NCBI GenBank assembly: GCA_008330645.1
Contig: VLTN01000001.1
Coordinates: 310,001 to 374,000, forward strand
DNA length: 64,000 nt
Direction: 5' to 3'
DNA from: Cafeteria roenbergensis
Taxonomy: Eukaryota > Sar > Bigyra > Bicosoecida > Cafeteriaceae
Of this stretch, positions 55,847 to 64,000 are shown one piece after another. The notes below the pieces were generated by a model. That model saw only the letters and a program-made list of their open reading frames with translations. It did no database searches and was not told the DNA's origin. The first letter of the stretch is position 1, and every line of letters begins with the position of its first letter. A program made the translations under genes and the position numbers.

Positions 55847-55918
55847 GGGCGTGTAGCTCAGGGGTAGAGCGCCCGCTTAGCATGCGGGAAGTCAAGGGTT
55901 CGATTCCCTTCTCGTCCA
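55847..55918 (+). tRNA. tRNA-Ala (anticodon AGC), array copy 1
   Basis: A 72-base intronless cloverleaf. The anticodon loop TTAGCAT is closed by CCCGC/GCGGG, the D stem is GCTC/GAGC and the T arm is AAGGG-TTCGATT-CCCTT. The acceptor pair G3:U70, the main alanine identity element, is present, and the discriminator is A. Position 6:67 is a U:U mismatch. Internal box A (TAGCTCAGGGG) and box B (GGTTCGATTCC) are intact, and a TTTTT pol III terminator follows at 55921. CCA is not encoded as a full 3' end. Copies 2 to 9 are identical. Confidence 0.97.
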
Positions 55919-56220
55919 CATTTTTGATGAATTTTGCACGCCCAAGCCGCGACCCGCGCACGCTCCCGCCCGTCCCACACTCCCACATCCGGCGCAATGC
56001 ACGGCCCGCATGTAGTCCTGTGGGCACAGCGCACGAGACCACGACCAGGTCGATCACACGCCGCTCGCTCTCAGCCTTGACGATCGCACTCAGCCCGGGT
56101 GCTCTTCCAAGTGCCTTGGACGAGCAGTCCGGTCCCCTGTGGACCTCGCGCCGCAGCCGTCGTCTCCCGGGGTCGGCTTCCCGCTCCGCTCCGCCCGCGC
56201 CCTCAGCAGTTAGTGCGCGT

Positions 56221-56332
56221 GGCTGCCCCTCCCCCACCACGTGGCCGCCCCTCCCCCACCACGTGGCCGCCCCTCCCCCGCCGCGTAGCCGCCCCTCCCC
56301 CCGGCCGCGTAGCCGCCCCTCCCCCGCCGCGT
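56221..56332 (+). repeat. Spacer minisatellite, unit 1 (five subunits)
   Basis: Subunits are 22 bases with the core GCCCCTCCCCC followed by ACCACGT, ACCGCGT or GCCGCGT; one 24-base variant has CCGGCCGCGT. Joined ACCACGT+GG forms the palindrome CCACGTGG, which contains the E-box CACGTG. Order here: 22, 22, 22, 24, 22. Confidence 0.92.
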
Positions 56333-56720
56333 CGCCGCAGCTGCACAGCCGCCCCCACCGCGGCCCCGGCCTGGCCGCACGCGGGAGGACCGGCGGCCGG
56401 GCGAGGGCGCCTCCTTGTGACCCAGCCGGCCGCTCACCCGGCTGTGTGCAGCGCGGCCCCGGGGTCATCGCCGCGTCCCCGACAGGGGCGGGACGGGGGC
56501 GCAGGGCGGGGGGAGGCGGTGGCGTGAGCGCGGAGTACGTCGCGCACTGGGCGGGTCGGCGGGCCGCGTTGCGCGCATGCGTCGCGCAGATGCTCCGTGG
56601 CGAGAGCAGGAGCGTCGGTGCGGGCGGGCGTGCGTTGTGCGCGGCTGTATGTGTGTTTGTTGTTGTCGTCTGTGCTGTAGTTGTATGTGTGTTCACATTT
56701 TGACCAATTCCGTCATCTCA

Positions 56721-56792
56721 GGGCGTGTAGCTCAGGGGTAGAGCGCCCGCTTAGCATGCGGGAAGTCAAGGGTTCGATTCCCTTCTCGTCCA
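56721..56792 (+). tRNA. tRNA-Ala (AGC), array copy 2
   Basis: Identical in sequence to copy 1, with the same T-run terminator and the same upstream AT-rich stretch. It starts 874 bases after copy 1. Confidence 0.97.
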
Positions 56793-57094
56793 CATTTTTG
56801 ATGAATTTTGCACGCCCAAGCCGCGACCCGCGCACGCTCCCGCCCGTCCCACACTCCCACATCCGGCGCAATGCACGGCCCGCATGTAGTCCTGTGGGCA
56901 CAGCGCACGAGACCACGACCAGGTCGATCACACGCCGCTCGCTCTCAGCCTTGACGATCACACTCAGCCCGGGTGCTCTTCCAAGTGCCTTGGACGAGCA
57001 GTCCGGTCCCCTGTGGACCTCGCGCCGCAGCCGTCGTCTCCCGCGGTCGGCTTCCCGCTCCGCTCCGCCCGCGCCCTCAGCAGTTAGTGCGCGT

Positions 57095-57184
57095 GGCCGC
57101 CCCTCCCCCACCACGTGGCCGCCCCTCCCCCGCCGCGTAGCCGCCCCTCCCCCCGGCCGCGTAGCCGCCCCTCCCCCGCCGCGT
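57095..57184 (+). repeat. Spacer minisatellite, unit 2 (four subunits)
   Basis: Order 22, 22, 24, 22. This is one subunit fewer than unit 1, which accounts for the 22-base shorter period. Confidence 0.92.
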
Positions 57185-57572
57185 AGCCGCAGCTGCACAG
57201 CCGCCCCCACCGCGGCCCCGGCCTGGCCGCACGCGGGAGGACCGGCGGCCGGGCGAGGGCACCTCCTTGTGACCCAGCCGGCCGCTCACCCGGCTGTGTG
57301 CAGCGCGGCCCCGGGGTCATCGCCGCGTCCCCGACAGGGGCGGGACGGGGGCGCAGGGCGGGGGGAGGCGGTGGCGTGAGCGCGGAGTACGTCGCGCACA
57401 GGGCGGGTCGGCGGGCCGCGTCGCGCGCATGCGTCGCGCAGATGTTCCGTGGCGAGAGCAGGAGCGTCGGTGCGGGCGGGCGTGCGTTGTGCGCGGCTGT
57501 ATGTGTGTTTGTTGTTGTCGTCTGTGCTGTAGTTGTATGTGTGTTCACATTTTGACCAATTCCGTCATCTCA

Positions 57573-57644
57573 GGGCGTGTAGCTCAGGGGTAGAGCGCCC
57601 GCTTAGCATGCGGGAAGTCAAGGGTTCGATTCCCTTCTCGTCCA
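57573..57644 (+). tRNA. tRNA-Ala (AGC), array copy 3
   Basis: Identical to copy 1, followed by a TTTTT terminator. It starts 852 bases after copy 2. Confidence 0.97.
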
Positions 57645-57946
57645 CATTTTTGATGAATTTTGCACGCCCAAGCCGCGACCCGCGCACGCTCCCGCCCGTC
57701 CCACACTCCCACATCCGGCGCAATGCACGGCCCGCATGCAGTCCTGTGGGCACAGCGCACGAGACCACGACCAGGTCGATCACACGCCGCTCGCTCTCAG
57801 CCTTGACGATCGCACTCAGCCCGGGTGCTCTTCCAAGTGCCTTGGACGAGCAGTCCGGTCCCCTGTGGACCTCGCGCCGCAGCCGTCGTCTCCCGCGGTC
57901 GGCTTCCCGCTCCGCTCCGCCCGCGCCCTCAGCAGTTAGTGCGCGT

Positions 57947-58012
57947 GGCTGCCCCTCCCCCACCACGTGGCCGCCCCTCCCCCACCGCGTGGCCGCCCCT
58001 CCCCCGCCGCGT
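57947..58012 (+). repeat. Spacer minisatellite, unit 3 (three subunits)
   Basis: Three 22-base subunits and no 24-base variant. It is the shortest tract of the array. Confidence 0.92.
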
Positions 58013-58400
58013 AGCCGCAGCTGCACAGCCGCCCCCACCGCGGCCCCGGCCTGGCCGCACGCGGGAGGACCGGCGGCCGGGCGAGGGCGCCTCCTTGTGA
58101 CCCAGCCGGCCGCTCACCCGGCTGTGTGCAGCGCGGCCCCGGGGTCATCGCCGCGTCCCCGACAGGGGCGGGACGGGGGCGCAGGGCGGGGGGAGGCGGT
58201 GGCGTGAGCGCGGAGTACGTCGCGCACAGGGCGGGTCGGCGGGCCGCGTTGCGCGCATGCGTCGCGCAGATGCTCCGTGGCGAGAGCAGGAGCGTCGGTG
58301 CGGGCGGGCGTGCGTTGTGCGCGGCTGTATGTGTGTTTGTTGTTGTCGTCTGTGCTGTAGTTGTATGTGTGTTCACATTTTGACCAATTCCGTCATCTCA

Positions 58401-58472
58401 GGGCGTGTAGCTCAGGGGTAGAGCGCCCGCTTAGCATGCGGGAAGTCAAGGGTTCGATTCCCTTCTCGTCCA
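58401..58472 (+). tRNA. tRNA-Ala (AGC), array copy 4
   Basis: Identical to copy 1, followed by a TTTTT terminator. It starts 828 bases after copy 3, the shortest period, because the preceding minisatellite has only three subunits. Confidence 0.97.
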
Positions 58473-58774
58473 CATTTTTGATGAATTTTGCACGCCCAAG
58501 CCGCGACCCGCGCACGCTCCCGCCCGTCCCACACTCCCACATCCGGCGCAATGCACGGCCCGCATGTAGTCCTGTGGGCACAGCGCACGAGACCACGACC
58601 AGGTCGATCACACGCCGCTCGCTCTCAGCCTTGACGATCGCACTCAGCCCGGGTGCTCTTCCAAGTGCCTTGGACGAGCAGTCCGGTCCCCTGTGGACCT
58701 CGCGCCGCAGCCGTCGTCTCCCGCGGTCGGCTTCCCGCTCCGCTCCGCCCGCGCCCTCAGCAGTTAGTGCGCGT

Positions 58775-58864
58775 GGCTGCCCCTCCCCCGCCGCGTGGCC
58801 GCCCCTCCCCCGCCGCGTAGCCGCCCCTCCCCCCGGCCGCGTAGCCGCCCCTCCCCCGCCGCGT
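58775..58864 (+). repeat. Spacer minisatellite, unit 4 (four subunits)
   Basis: Order 22, 22, 24, 22. It lacks any CCACGTGG palindrome, because its first junctions read GCCGCGTGG. Confidence 0.92.
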
Positions 58865-59252
58865 AGCCGCAGCTGCACAGCCGCCCCCACCGCGGCCCCG
58901 GCCTGGCCGCACGCGGGAGGACCGGCGGCCGGGCGAGGGCGCCTCCTTGTGACCCAGCTGGCCACTCACCCGACTGTGTGCAGCGCGGCCCCGGGGTCAT
59001 CGCCGCGTCCCCGACAGGGGCGGGACGGGGGCGCAGGGCGGGGGGAGGCGGTGGCGTGAGCGCGGAGTACGTCGCGCACAGGGCGGGTCGGCGGGCCGCG
59101 TTGCGCGCATGCGTCGCGCAGATGCTCCGTGGCGAGAGCAGGAGCGTCGGTGCGGGCGGGCGTGCGTTGTGCGCGGCTGTATGTGTGTTTGTTGTTGTCG
59201 TCTGTGCTGTAGTTGTATGTGTGTTCACATTTTGACCAATTCCGTCATCTCA

Positions 59253-59324
59253 GGGCGTGTAGCTCAGGGGTAGAGCGCCCGCTTAGCATGCGGGAAGTCA
59301 AGGGTTCGATTCCCTTCTCGTCCA
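59253..59324 (+). tRNA. tRNA-Ala (AGC), array copy 5
   Basis: Identical to copy 1, followed by a TTTTT terminator. It starts 852 bases after copy 4. Confidence 0.97.
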
Positions 59325-59626
59325 CATTTTTGATGAATTTTGCACGCCCAAGCCGCGACCCGCGCACGCTCCCGCCCGTCCCACACTCCCACATCCGGCG
59401 CAATGCACGGCCCGCATGCAGTCCTGTGGGCACAGCGCACGAGACCACGACCAGGTCGATCACACGCCGCTCGCTCTCAGCCTTGACGATCACACTCAGC
59501 CCGGGTGCTCTTCCAAGTGCCTTGGACGAGCAGTCCGGTCCCCTGTGGACCTCGCGCCGCAGCCGTCGTCTCCCGCGGTCGGCTTCCCGCTCCGCTCCGC
59601 CCGCGCCCTCAGCAGTTAGTGCGCGT

Positions 59627-59714
59627 GGCCGCCCCTCCCCCACCACGTGGCCGCCCCTCCCCCACCGCGTGGCCGCCCCTCCCCCGCCGCGTAGCCGCCT
59701 CTCCCCCACCGCGT
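59627..59714 (+). repeat. Spacer minisatellite, unit 5 (four subunits)
   Basis: Four 22-base subunits without the 24-base variant; the last has GCCTCTCC in place of GCCCCTCC. Confidence 0.92.
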
Positions 59715-60102
59715 GGCCGCAGCTGCACAGCCGCCCCCACCGCGGCCCCGGCCTGGCCGCACGCGGGAGGACCGGCGGCCGGGCGAGGGCGCCTCCTTGT
59801 GACCCAGCCGGCCGCTCACCCGGCTGTGTGCAGCGCGGCCCCGGGGTCATCGCCGCGTCCCCGACAGGGGCGGGACGGGGGCGCAGGGCGGGGGGAGGCG
59901 GTGGCGTGAGCGCGGAGTACGTCGCGCACAGGGCGGGTCGGCGGGCCGCGTCGCGCGCATGCGTCGCGCAGATGCTCCGTGGCGAGAGCAGGAGCGTCGG
60001 TGCGGGCGGGCGTGCGTTGTGCGCGGCTGTATGTGTGTTTGTTGTTGTCGTCTGTGCTGTAGTTGTATGTGTGTTCACATTTTGACCAATTCCGTCATCT
60101 CA

Positions 60103-60174
60103 GGGCGTGTAGCTCAGGGGTAGAGCGCCCGCTTAGCATGCGGGAAGTCAAGGGTTCGATTCCCTTCTCGTCCA
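60103..60174 (+). tRNA. tRNA-Ala (AGC), array copy 6
   Basis: Identical to copy 1, followed by a TTTTT terminator. It starts 850 bases after copy 5. Confidence 0.97.
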
Positions 60175-60476
60175 CATTTTTGATGAATTTTGCACGCCCA
60201 AGCCGCGACCCGCGCACGCTCCCGCCCGTCCCACACTCCCACATCCGGCGCAATGCACGGCCCGCATGCAGTCCTGTGGGCACAGCGCACGAGACCACGA
60301 CCAGGTCGATCACACGCCGCTCGCTCTCAGCCTTGACGATCACACTCAGCCCGGGTGCTCTTCCAAGTGCCTTGGACGAGCAGTCCGGTCCCCTGTGGAC
60401 CTCGCGCCGCAGCCGTCGTCTCCCGCGGTCGGCTTCCCGCTCCGCTCCGCCCGCGCCCTCAGCAGTTAGTGCGCGT

Positions 60477-60586
60477 GGCTGCCCCTCCCCCACCGCGTGG
60501 CCGCCCCTCCCCCACCACGTGGCCGCCCCTCCCCCGCCGCGTAGCCGCCCCTCCCCCGCCGCGTAGCCGCCCCTCCCCCGCCGCGT
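60477..60586 (+). repeat. Spacer minisatellite, unit 6 (five subunits)
   Basis: Five 22-base subunits without the 24-base variant. Confidence 0.92.
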
Positions 60587-60974
60587 CGCCGCAGCTGCAC
60601 AGCCGCCCCCACCGCGGCCCCGGCCTGGCCGCACGCGGGAGGACCGGCGGCCGGGCGAGGGCGCCTCCTTGTGACCCAGCCGGCCGCTCACCCGGCTGTG
60701 TGCAGCGCGGCCCCGGGGTCATCGCCGCGTCCCCGACAGGGGCGGGACGGGGGCGCAGGGCGGGGGGAGGCGGTGGCGTGAGCGCGGAGTACGTCGCGCA
60801 CAGGGCGGGTCGGCGGGCCGCGTTGCGCGCATGCGTCGCGCAGATGCTCCGTGGCGAGAGCAGGAGCGTCGGTGCGGGCGGGCGTGCGTTGTGCGCGGCT
60901 GTATGTGTGTTTGTTGTTGTCGTCTGTGCTGTAGTTGTATGTGTGTTCACATTTTGACCAATTCCGTCATCTCA

Positions 60975-61046
60975 GGGCGTGTAGCTCAGGGGTAGAGCGC
61001 CCGCTTAGCATGCGGGAAGTCAAGGGTTCGATTCCCTTCTCGTCCA
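60975..61046 (+). tRNA. tRNA-Ala (AGC), array copy 7
   Basis: Identical to copy 1, followed by a TTTTT terminator. It starts 872 bases after copy 6. Confidence 0.97.
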
Positions 61047-61348
61047 CATTTTTGATGAATTTTGCACGCCCAAGCCGCGACCCGCGCACGCTCCCGCCCG
61101 TCCCACACTCCCACATCCGGCGCAATGCACGGCCCGCATGTAGTCCTGTGGGCACAGCGCACGAGACCACGACCAGGTCGATCACACGCCGCTCGCTCTC
61201 AGCCTTGACGATCACACTCAGCCCGGGTGCTCTTCCAAGTGCCTTGGACGAGCAGTCCGGTCCCCTGTGGACCTCGCGCCGCAGCCGTCGTCTCCCGGGG
61301 TCGGCTTCCCGCTCCGCTCCGCCCGCGCCCTCAGCAGTTAGTGCGCGT

Positions 61349-61438
61349 GGCCGCCCCTCCCCCACCACGTGGCCGCCCCTCCCCCGCCGCGTAGCCGCCC
61401 CTCCCCCCGGCCGCGTAGCCGCCCCTCCCCCGCCGCGT
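61349..61438 (+). repeat. Spacer minisatellite, unit 7 (four subunits)
   Basis: Order 22, 22, 24, 22, the same arrangement as unit 2. Confidence 0.92.
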
Positions 61439-61826
61439 AGCCGCAGCTGCACAGCCGCCCCCACCGCGGCCCCGGCCTGGCCGCACGCGGGAGGACCGGC
61501 GGCCGGGCGAGGGCGCCTCCTTGTGACCCAGCCGGCCGCTCACCCGGCTGTGTGCAGCGCGGCCCCGGGGTCATCGCCGCGTCCCCGACAGGGGCGGGAC
61601 GGGGGCGCAGGGCGGGGGGAGGCGGTGGCGTGAGCGCGGAGTACGTCGCGCACAGGGCGGGTCGGCGGGCCGCGTTGCGCGCATGCGTCGCGCAGATGCT
61701 CCGTGGCGAGAGCAGGAGCGTCGGTGCGGGCGGGCGTGCGTTGTGCGCGGCTGTATGTGTGTTTGTTGTTGTCGTCTGTGCTGTAGTTGTATGTGTGTTC
61801 ACATTTTGACCAATTCCGTCATCTCA

Positions 61827-61898
61827 GGGCGTGTAGCTCAGGGGTAGAGCGCCCGCTTAGCATGCGGGAAGTCAAGGGTTCGATTCCCTTCTCGTCCA
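61827..61898 (+). tRNA. tRNA-Ala (AGC), array copy 8
   Basis: Identical to copy 1, followed by a TTTTT terminator. It starts 852 bases after copy 7. Confidence 0.97.
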
Positions 61899-62200
61899 CA
61901 TTTTTGATGAATTTTGCACGCCCAAGCCGCGACCCGCGCACGCTCCCGCCCGTCCCACACTCCCACATCCGGCGCAATGCACGGCCCGCATGCAGTCCTG
62001 TGGGCACAGCGCACGAGACCACGACCAGGTCGATCACACGCCGCTCGCTCTCAGCCTTGACGATCGCACTCAGCCCGGGTGCTCTTCCAAGTGCCTTGGA
62101 CGAGCAGTCCGGTCCCCTGTGGACCTCGCGCCGCAGCCGTCGTCTCCCGGGGTCGGCTTCCCGCTCCGCTCCGCCCGCGCCCTCAGCAGTTAGTGCGCGT

Positions 62201-62290
62201 GGCTGCCCCTCCCCCACCGCGTGGCCGCCCCTCCCCCGCCGCGTGGCCGCCCCTCCCCCCAGCCGCGTAGCCGCCCCTCCCCCGCCGCGT
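62201..62290 (+). repeat. Spacer minisatellite, unit 8 (four subunits)
   Basis: Order 22, 22, 24, 22, with a CCAGCCGCGT form of the 24-base variant. The 14 bases that follow the tract in all other units (around AGCTGCACAG) are missing here. Confidence 0.92.
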
Positions 62291-62664
62291 GGCCGCCCCC
62301 ACCGCGGCCCCGGCCTGGCCGCACGCGGGAGGACCGGCGGCCGGGCGAGGGCGCCTCCTTGTGACCCAGCCGGCCGCTCACCCGGCTGTGTGCAGCGCGG
62401 CCCCGGGGTCATCGCCACGTCCCCGACAGGGGCGGGACGGGGGCGCAGGGCGGGGGGAGGCGGTGGCGTGAGCGCGGAGTACGTCGCGCACAGGGCGGGT
62501 CGGCGGGCCGCGTTGCGCGCATGCGTCGCGCAGATGCTCCGTGGCGAGAGCAGGAGCGTCGGTGCGGGCGGGCGTGCGTTGTGCGCGGCTGTATGTGTGT
62601 TTGTTGTTGTCGTCTGTGCTGTAGTTGTATGTGTGTTCACATTTTGACCAATTCCGTCATCTCA

Positions 62665-62736
62665 GGGCGTGTAGCTCAGGGGTAGAGCGCCCGCTTAGCA
62701 TGCGGGAAGTCAAGGGTTCGATTCCCTTCTCGTCCA
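62665..62736 (+). tRNA. tRNA-Ala (AGC), array copy 9
   Basis: Identical to copy 1, followed by a TTTTT terminator. It starts 838 bases after copy 8. Its downstream spacer is cut short at about 62873, where unique sequence begins. Confidence 0.97.
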
Positions 62737-62873
62737 CATTTTTGATGAATTTTGCACGCCCAAGCCGCGACCCGCGCACGCTCCCGCCCGTCCCACACTC
62801 CCACATCCGGCGCAATGCACGGCCCGCATGTAGTCCTGTGGGCACAGCGCACGAGACCACGACCAGGTCGATC

Positions 62874-63153
62874 GCTTTCCGCTTCCACAAGCCTTCGGCA
62901 CCCGAACCTTCAGTTTTCTTCGCATGGCACTGGGGGATGCAAAACGGTGCACAGTCTCCATTGCACTGCGTTTGGCCAGGAGTGCAGCACTGCTGCTGCG
63001 TTCCCCTCTCACGCATCCGCTTCTGTCCACGGTGTCGGGCCTCGTTCCTAATGGCAGCCCAGAGCTGGCAGAGCGATCCTGGCGTCTCTGCCGGCTTCCA
63101 GGCAGGCTGTTTGCACTTGGTCGTCTTGCGGCTCCTGCGCGAATCCTGTGGTG
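62874..63153. other. Unique sequence between the tRNA array and the last gene
   Basis: About 280 bases with visibly lower GC than the array. It presumably carries the promoter of the downstream gene. A plus-strand frame here is short and without features, so no gene is called. Confidence 0.4.
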
Positions 63154-63798
63154 ATGTTCGGGTCAAGGCTCGGGCCTCAGGCGTCGCCGTCTCCCTCGCG
63201 CACGGACTCTTCGTCGGCTCTCTCCGTTCCCCGGCGGGTGGTCCTCGGCAAGGGAATGTCAACTGACGACGTTTTCGGACGCAGCACCAGGCGGAGCCCA
63301 GCCAAGGCATCAGCTGACGTGTTTTCTGTTGAGGACCTGGACGGGGTGACCTATGTTGACGACGACGACGAGCAATCCTCGTCTCGGGGCCAGCGCTCAT
63401 CAACTGCATCCAAGGGCGCGGATCGGCGGACAGGCGTTGCGTTGGCCACGCCACGCACCACCTCGCACTCGTCGCCGCGGCCGTCAGCGGATGCAAACTT
63501 CTCGCCTGGATCGGGTGGGTCGCCACGAACTGCGCACGCAGTGCCCAAGGGTGTAGCAACCTCTGGTAGCCCCTCGCCATCGCTCTCCCCGCAGCGCAGG
63601 ACTGTGTCCTTTGCGCGGGAATCGCCCGTGTCAGGCCGTCCTGGCGGGGGCGCTCTTGCTCAGCGTGACGCAGCTGACCTTGACAAGGCACTGGCGGACC
63701 GGGATGCAGCCGTTGCGAGGGCAGAGGCGGCAGAAGCAGTCGCCTCGGGGCTGCGGGACGAGCTTCGGAGGGCAGCAGCAAAGCACATCGATGAAAAG
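63154..63798 (+). CDS. First exon of a Ser-rich, coiled-coil protein (partial, runs off the window)
   Basis: From the ATG at 63154 (MFGSRLGPQASPSP) about 215 residues can be read up to a GTGCGT donor at 63799; without splicing the frame would stop at 63816. The N-terminal 170 residues are Ser/Pro/Arg-rich and disordered, with an acidic patch (VTYVDDDDEQ). They are followed by the start of a coiled coil (from DLDKALADRDAAVARAEAAE to AAAKHIDEK) that is cut mid-helix at the donor. That is why an intron, not a stop, is favoured. No acceptor is evident before 64000, so the next exon should lie beyond the window. The family is unknown; cytoskeletal or scaffold proteins often look like this. Confidence 0.5.
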
Positions 63799-64000
63799 GT
63801 GCGTCTTTTGCCCTAGCTGGCCTTTTTGGGGGGCCTTAGACAAATTCGAGGGGCGGTTCTGCTCCTCCTTTGTCGCTGGTCCGTTCGCTGGGAGCCGTGT
63901 GTGGCTGCTGCGCTCCTCAAAGTCGAGGGGCAACGCTGGAGTCGCAGTCTGTCCCAGCCGTTGCGCCTGCTCTTCCTCCTCGGTTTGTTTTGCTTCGATG

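Larger units (their letters stand above)
55680..62873 (+). repeat. Tandem array of tRNA-Ala(AGC) units, eight complete periods plus flanking partial copies
   Basis: Nine tRNA-Ala genes lie head to tail, with start-to-start distances of 874, 852, 828, 852, 850, 872, 852 and 838 bases. Each period consists of a constant 762 bases plus a minisatellite of 66, 88, 90, 110 or 112 bases; only the last period deviates, by a 14-base deletion beside its minisatellite. The left edge starts inside a unit near 55680, about 170 bases before the first tRNA. The right edge breaks off at about 62873, 137 bases after the ninth tRNA. Just upstream of every tRNA is an AT-richer stretch starting ACATTTTGACCAATTC. 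Copies differ at only scattered positions, so the array is young or kept uniform by recombination. Confidence 0.97.

Noticed and set aside
56221-62290. Regular short repeats that might suggest a CRISPR array
   Set aside because: The 22-base subunits are directly joined without unique spacers, lie in a eukaryotic genome and have no cas genes nearby. This is a minisatellite.
55839-62640. Long minus-strand frames across the tRNA array, each containing a KGIEPLTSRMLSGRS-like peptide
   Set aside because: This peptide is simply the reverse complement of the tRNA-Ala gene read as protein, a well-known false annotation. The frames stay open only because the spacer is GC-rich and repeated.
55807-62647. 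Long plus-strand frames repeated in each array unit (starting MYVCSHFDQF)
   Set aside because: They run straight through the tRNA and the minisatellite, and they change reading and length with subunit number, so they are not conserved as proteins.
1-64000. Search for virus-like elements, LTR elements, Polintons and DNA transposons
   Set aside because: No reverse transcriptase, integrase, transposase, capsid or polymerase domain and no long terminal repeats were recognised. The only large repeat is the tRNA array.
1-64000. Bacterial origin of the window
   Set aside because: Homology-fixed introns in NMD3, cyclophilin, AIFM3-like and sulfite reductase genes, and pol III-style tRNA genes with T-run terminators, show a eukaryotic nuclear genome.

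Overview
The window is nuclear DNA of a strongly GC-rich single-celled eukaryote. Genes have short spliceosomal introns, mostly 110-320 bases. Donors are mostly GTGAG and acceptors nearly always CGCAG. Neighbouring genes are close together and lie on both strands with no operon logic. The contents are eukaryotic: NMD3, a spliced PPIL1-type cyclophilin, an AIFM3-type Rieske oxidoreductase, an OSCA/TMEM63 channel, RCC1/BTB and AP2-domain proteins, a mitochondrial S18 and a Met5-type sulfite reductase. No plastid gene is seen. A GC-rich heterotrophic protist, for example a bicosoecid-like stramenopile, would fit, but the sequence does not prove the lineage.

Layout. 1-547: 3' end of an acidic-tailed protein. 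681-3060: AIFM3-like protein, five exons. 3187-7812: OSCA/TMEM63-like channel, five exons. 8295-9424 (-): secreted Cys-rich orphan. 9595-10965 (-): putative nuclear orphan. 11779-13009 (-): Gfo/Idh/MocA oxidoreductase, divergent from NMD3 at 13347-16269. 16568-20926 (-): large protein with two AP2 domains. 21672-22921 (-): membrane-anchored EF-hand protein. 23325-25226 (-): multi-pass membrane orphan. 26251-29958 (-): coiled-coil protein with a terminal IQ-like motif. 30770-37462: RCC1-BTB-BTB protein with a C-terminal membrane anchor. 38118-40493: mitochondrial S18 with a very long N-terminal extension. 40935-43066 (-): basic repeat-motif protein. 43548-44566: cyclophilin. 44775-50588: Mut7/EXD3-like exonuclease fused to YbaK-like and Mut7-C domains. 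50724-54782 (-): Met5-type sulfite reductase. 63154-end: start of another coiled-coil gene.

The most striking feature is at about 55680-62873. It is a head-to-tail array with nine identical tRNA-Ala(AGC) genes and eight complete periods of 828-874 bases. Each period is a constant 762 bases plus a 22/24-base minisatellite with 3 to 5 subunits, and this fully accounts for the period lengths apart from one 14-base deletion. Marker bases in the spacers occur in every combination, which points to recombination or gene conversion among copies. The layout resembles the tandem tRNA arrays known from Entamoeba, here in an apparently unrelated GC-rich genome.

The genes do not form one pathway. Sulfite reductase serves sulfur assimilation, NMD3 and S18 serve cytosolic and mitochondrial ribosomes, and the cyclophilin serves the spliceosome. 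The EF-hand protein and the OSCA channel are plausible parts of Ca2+/mechanical signalling, but nothing links them here except proximity. Exon boundaries were derived by hand from splice signals, reading frame and family alignment; those in conserved domains are the most secure.
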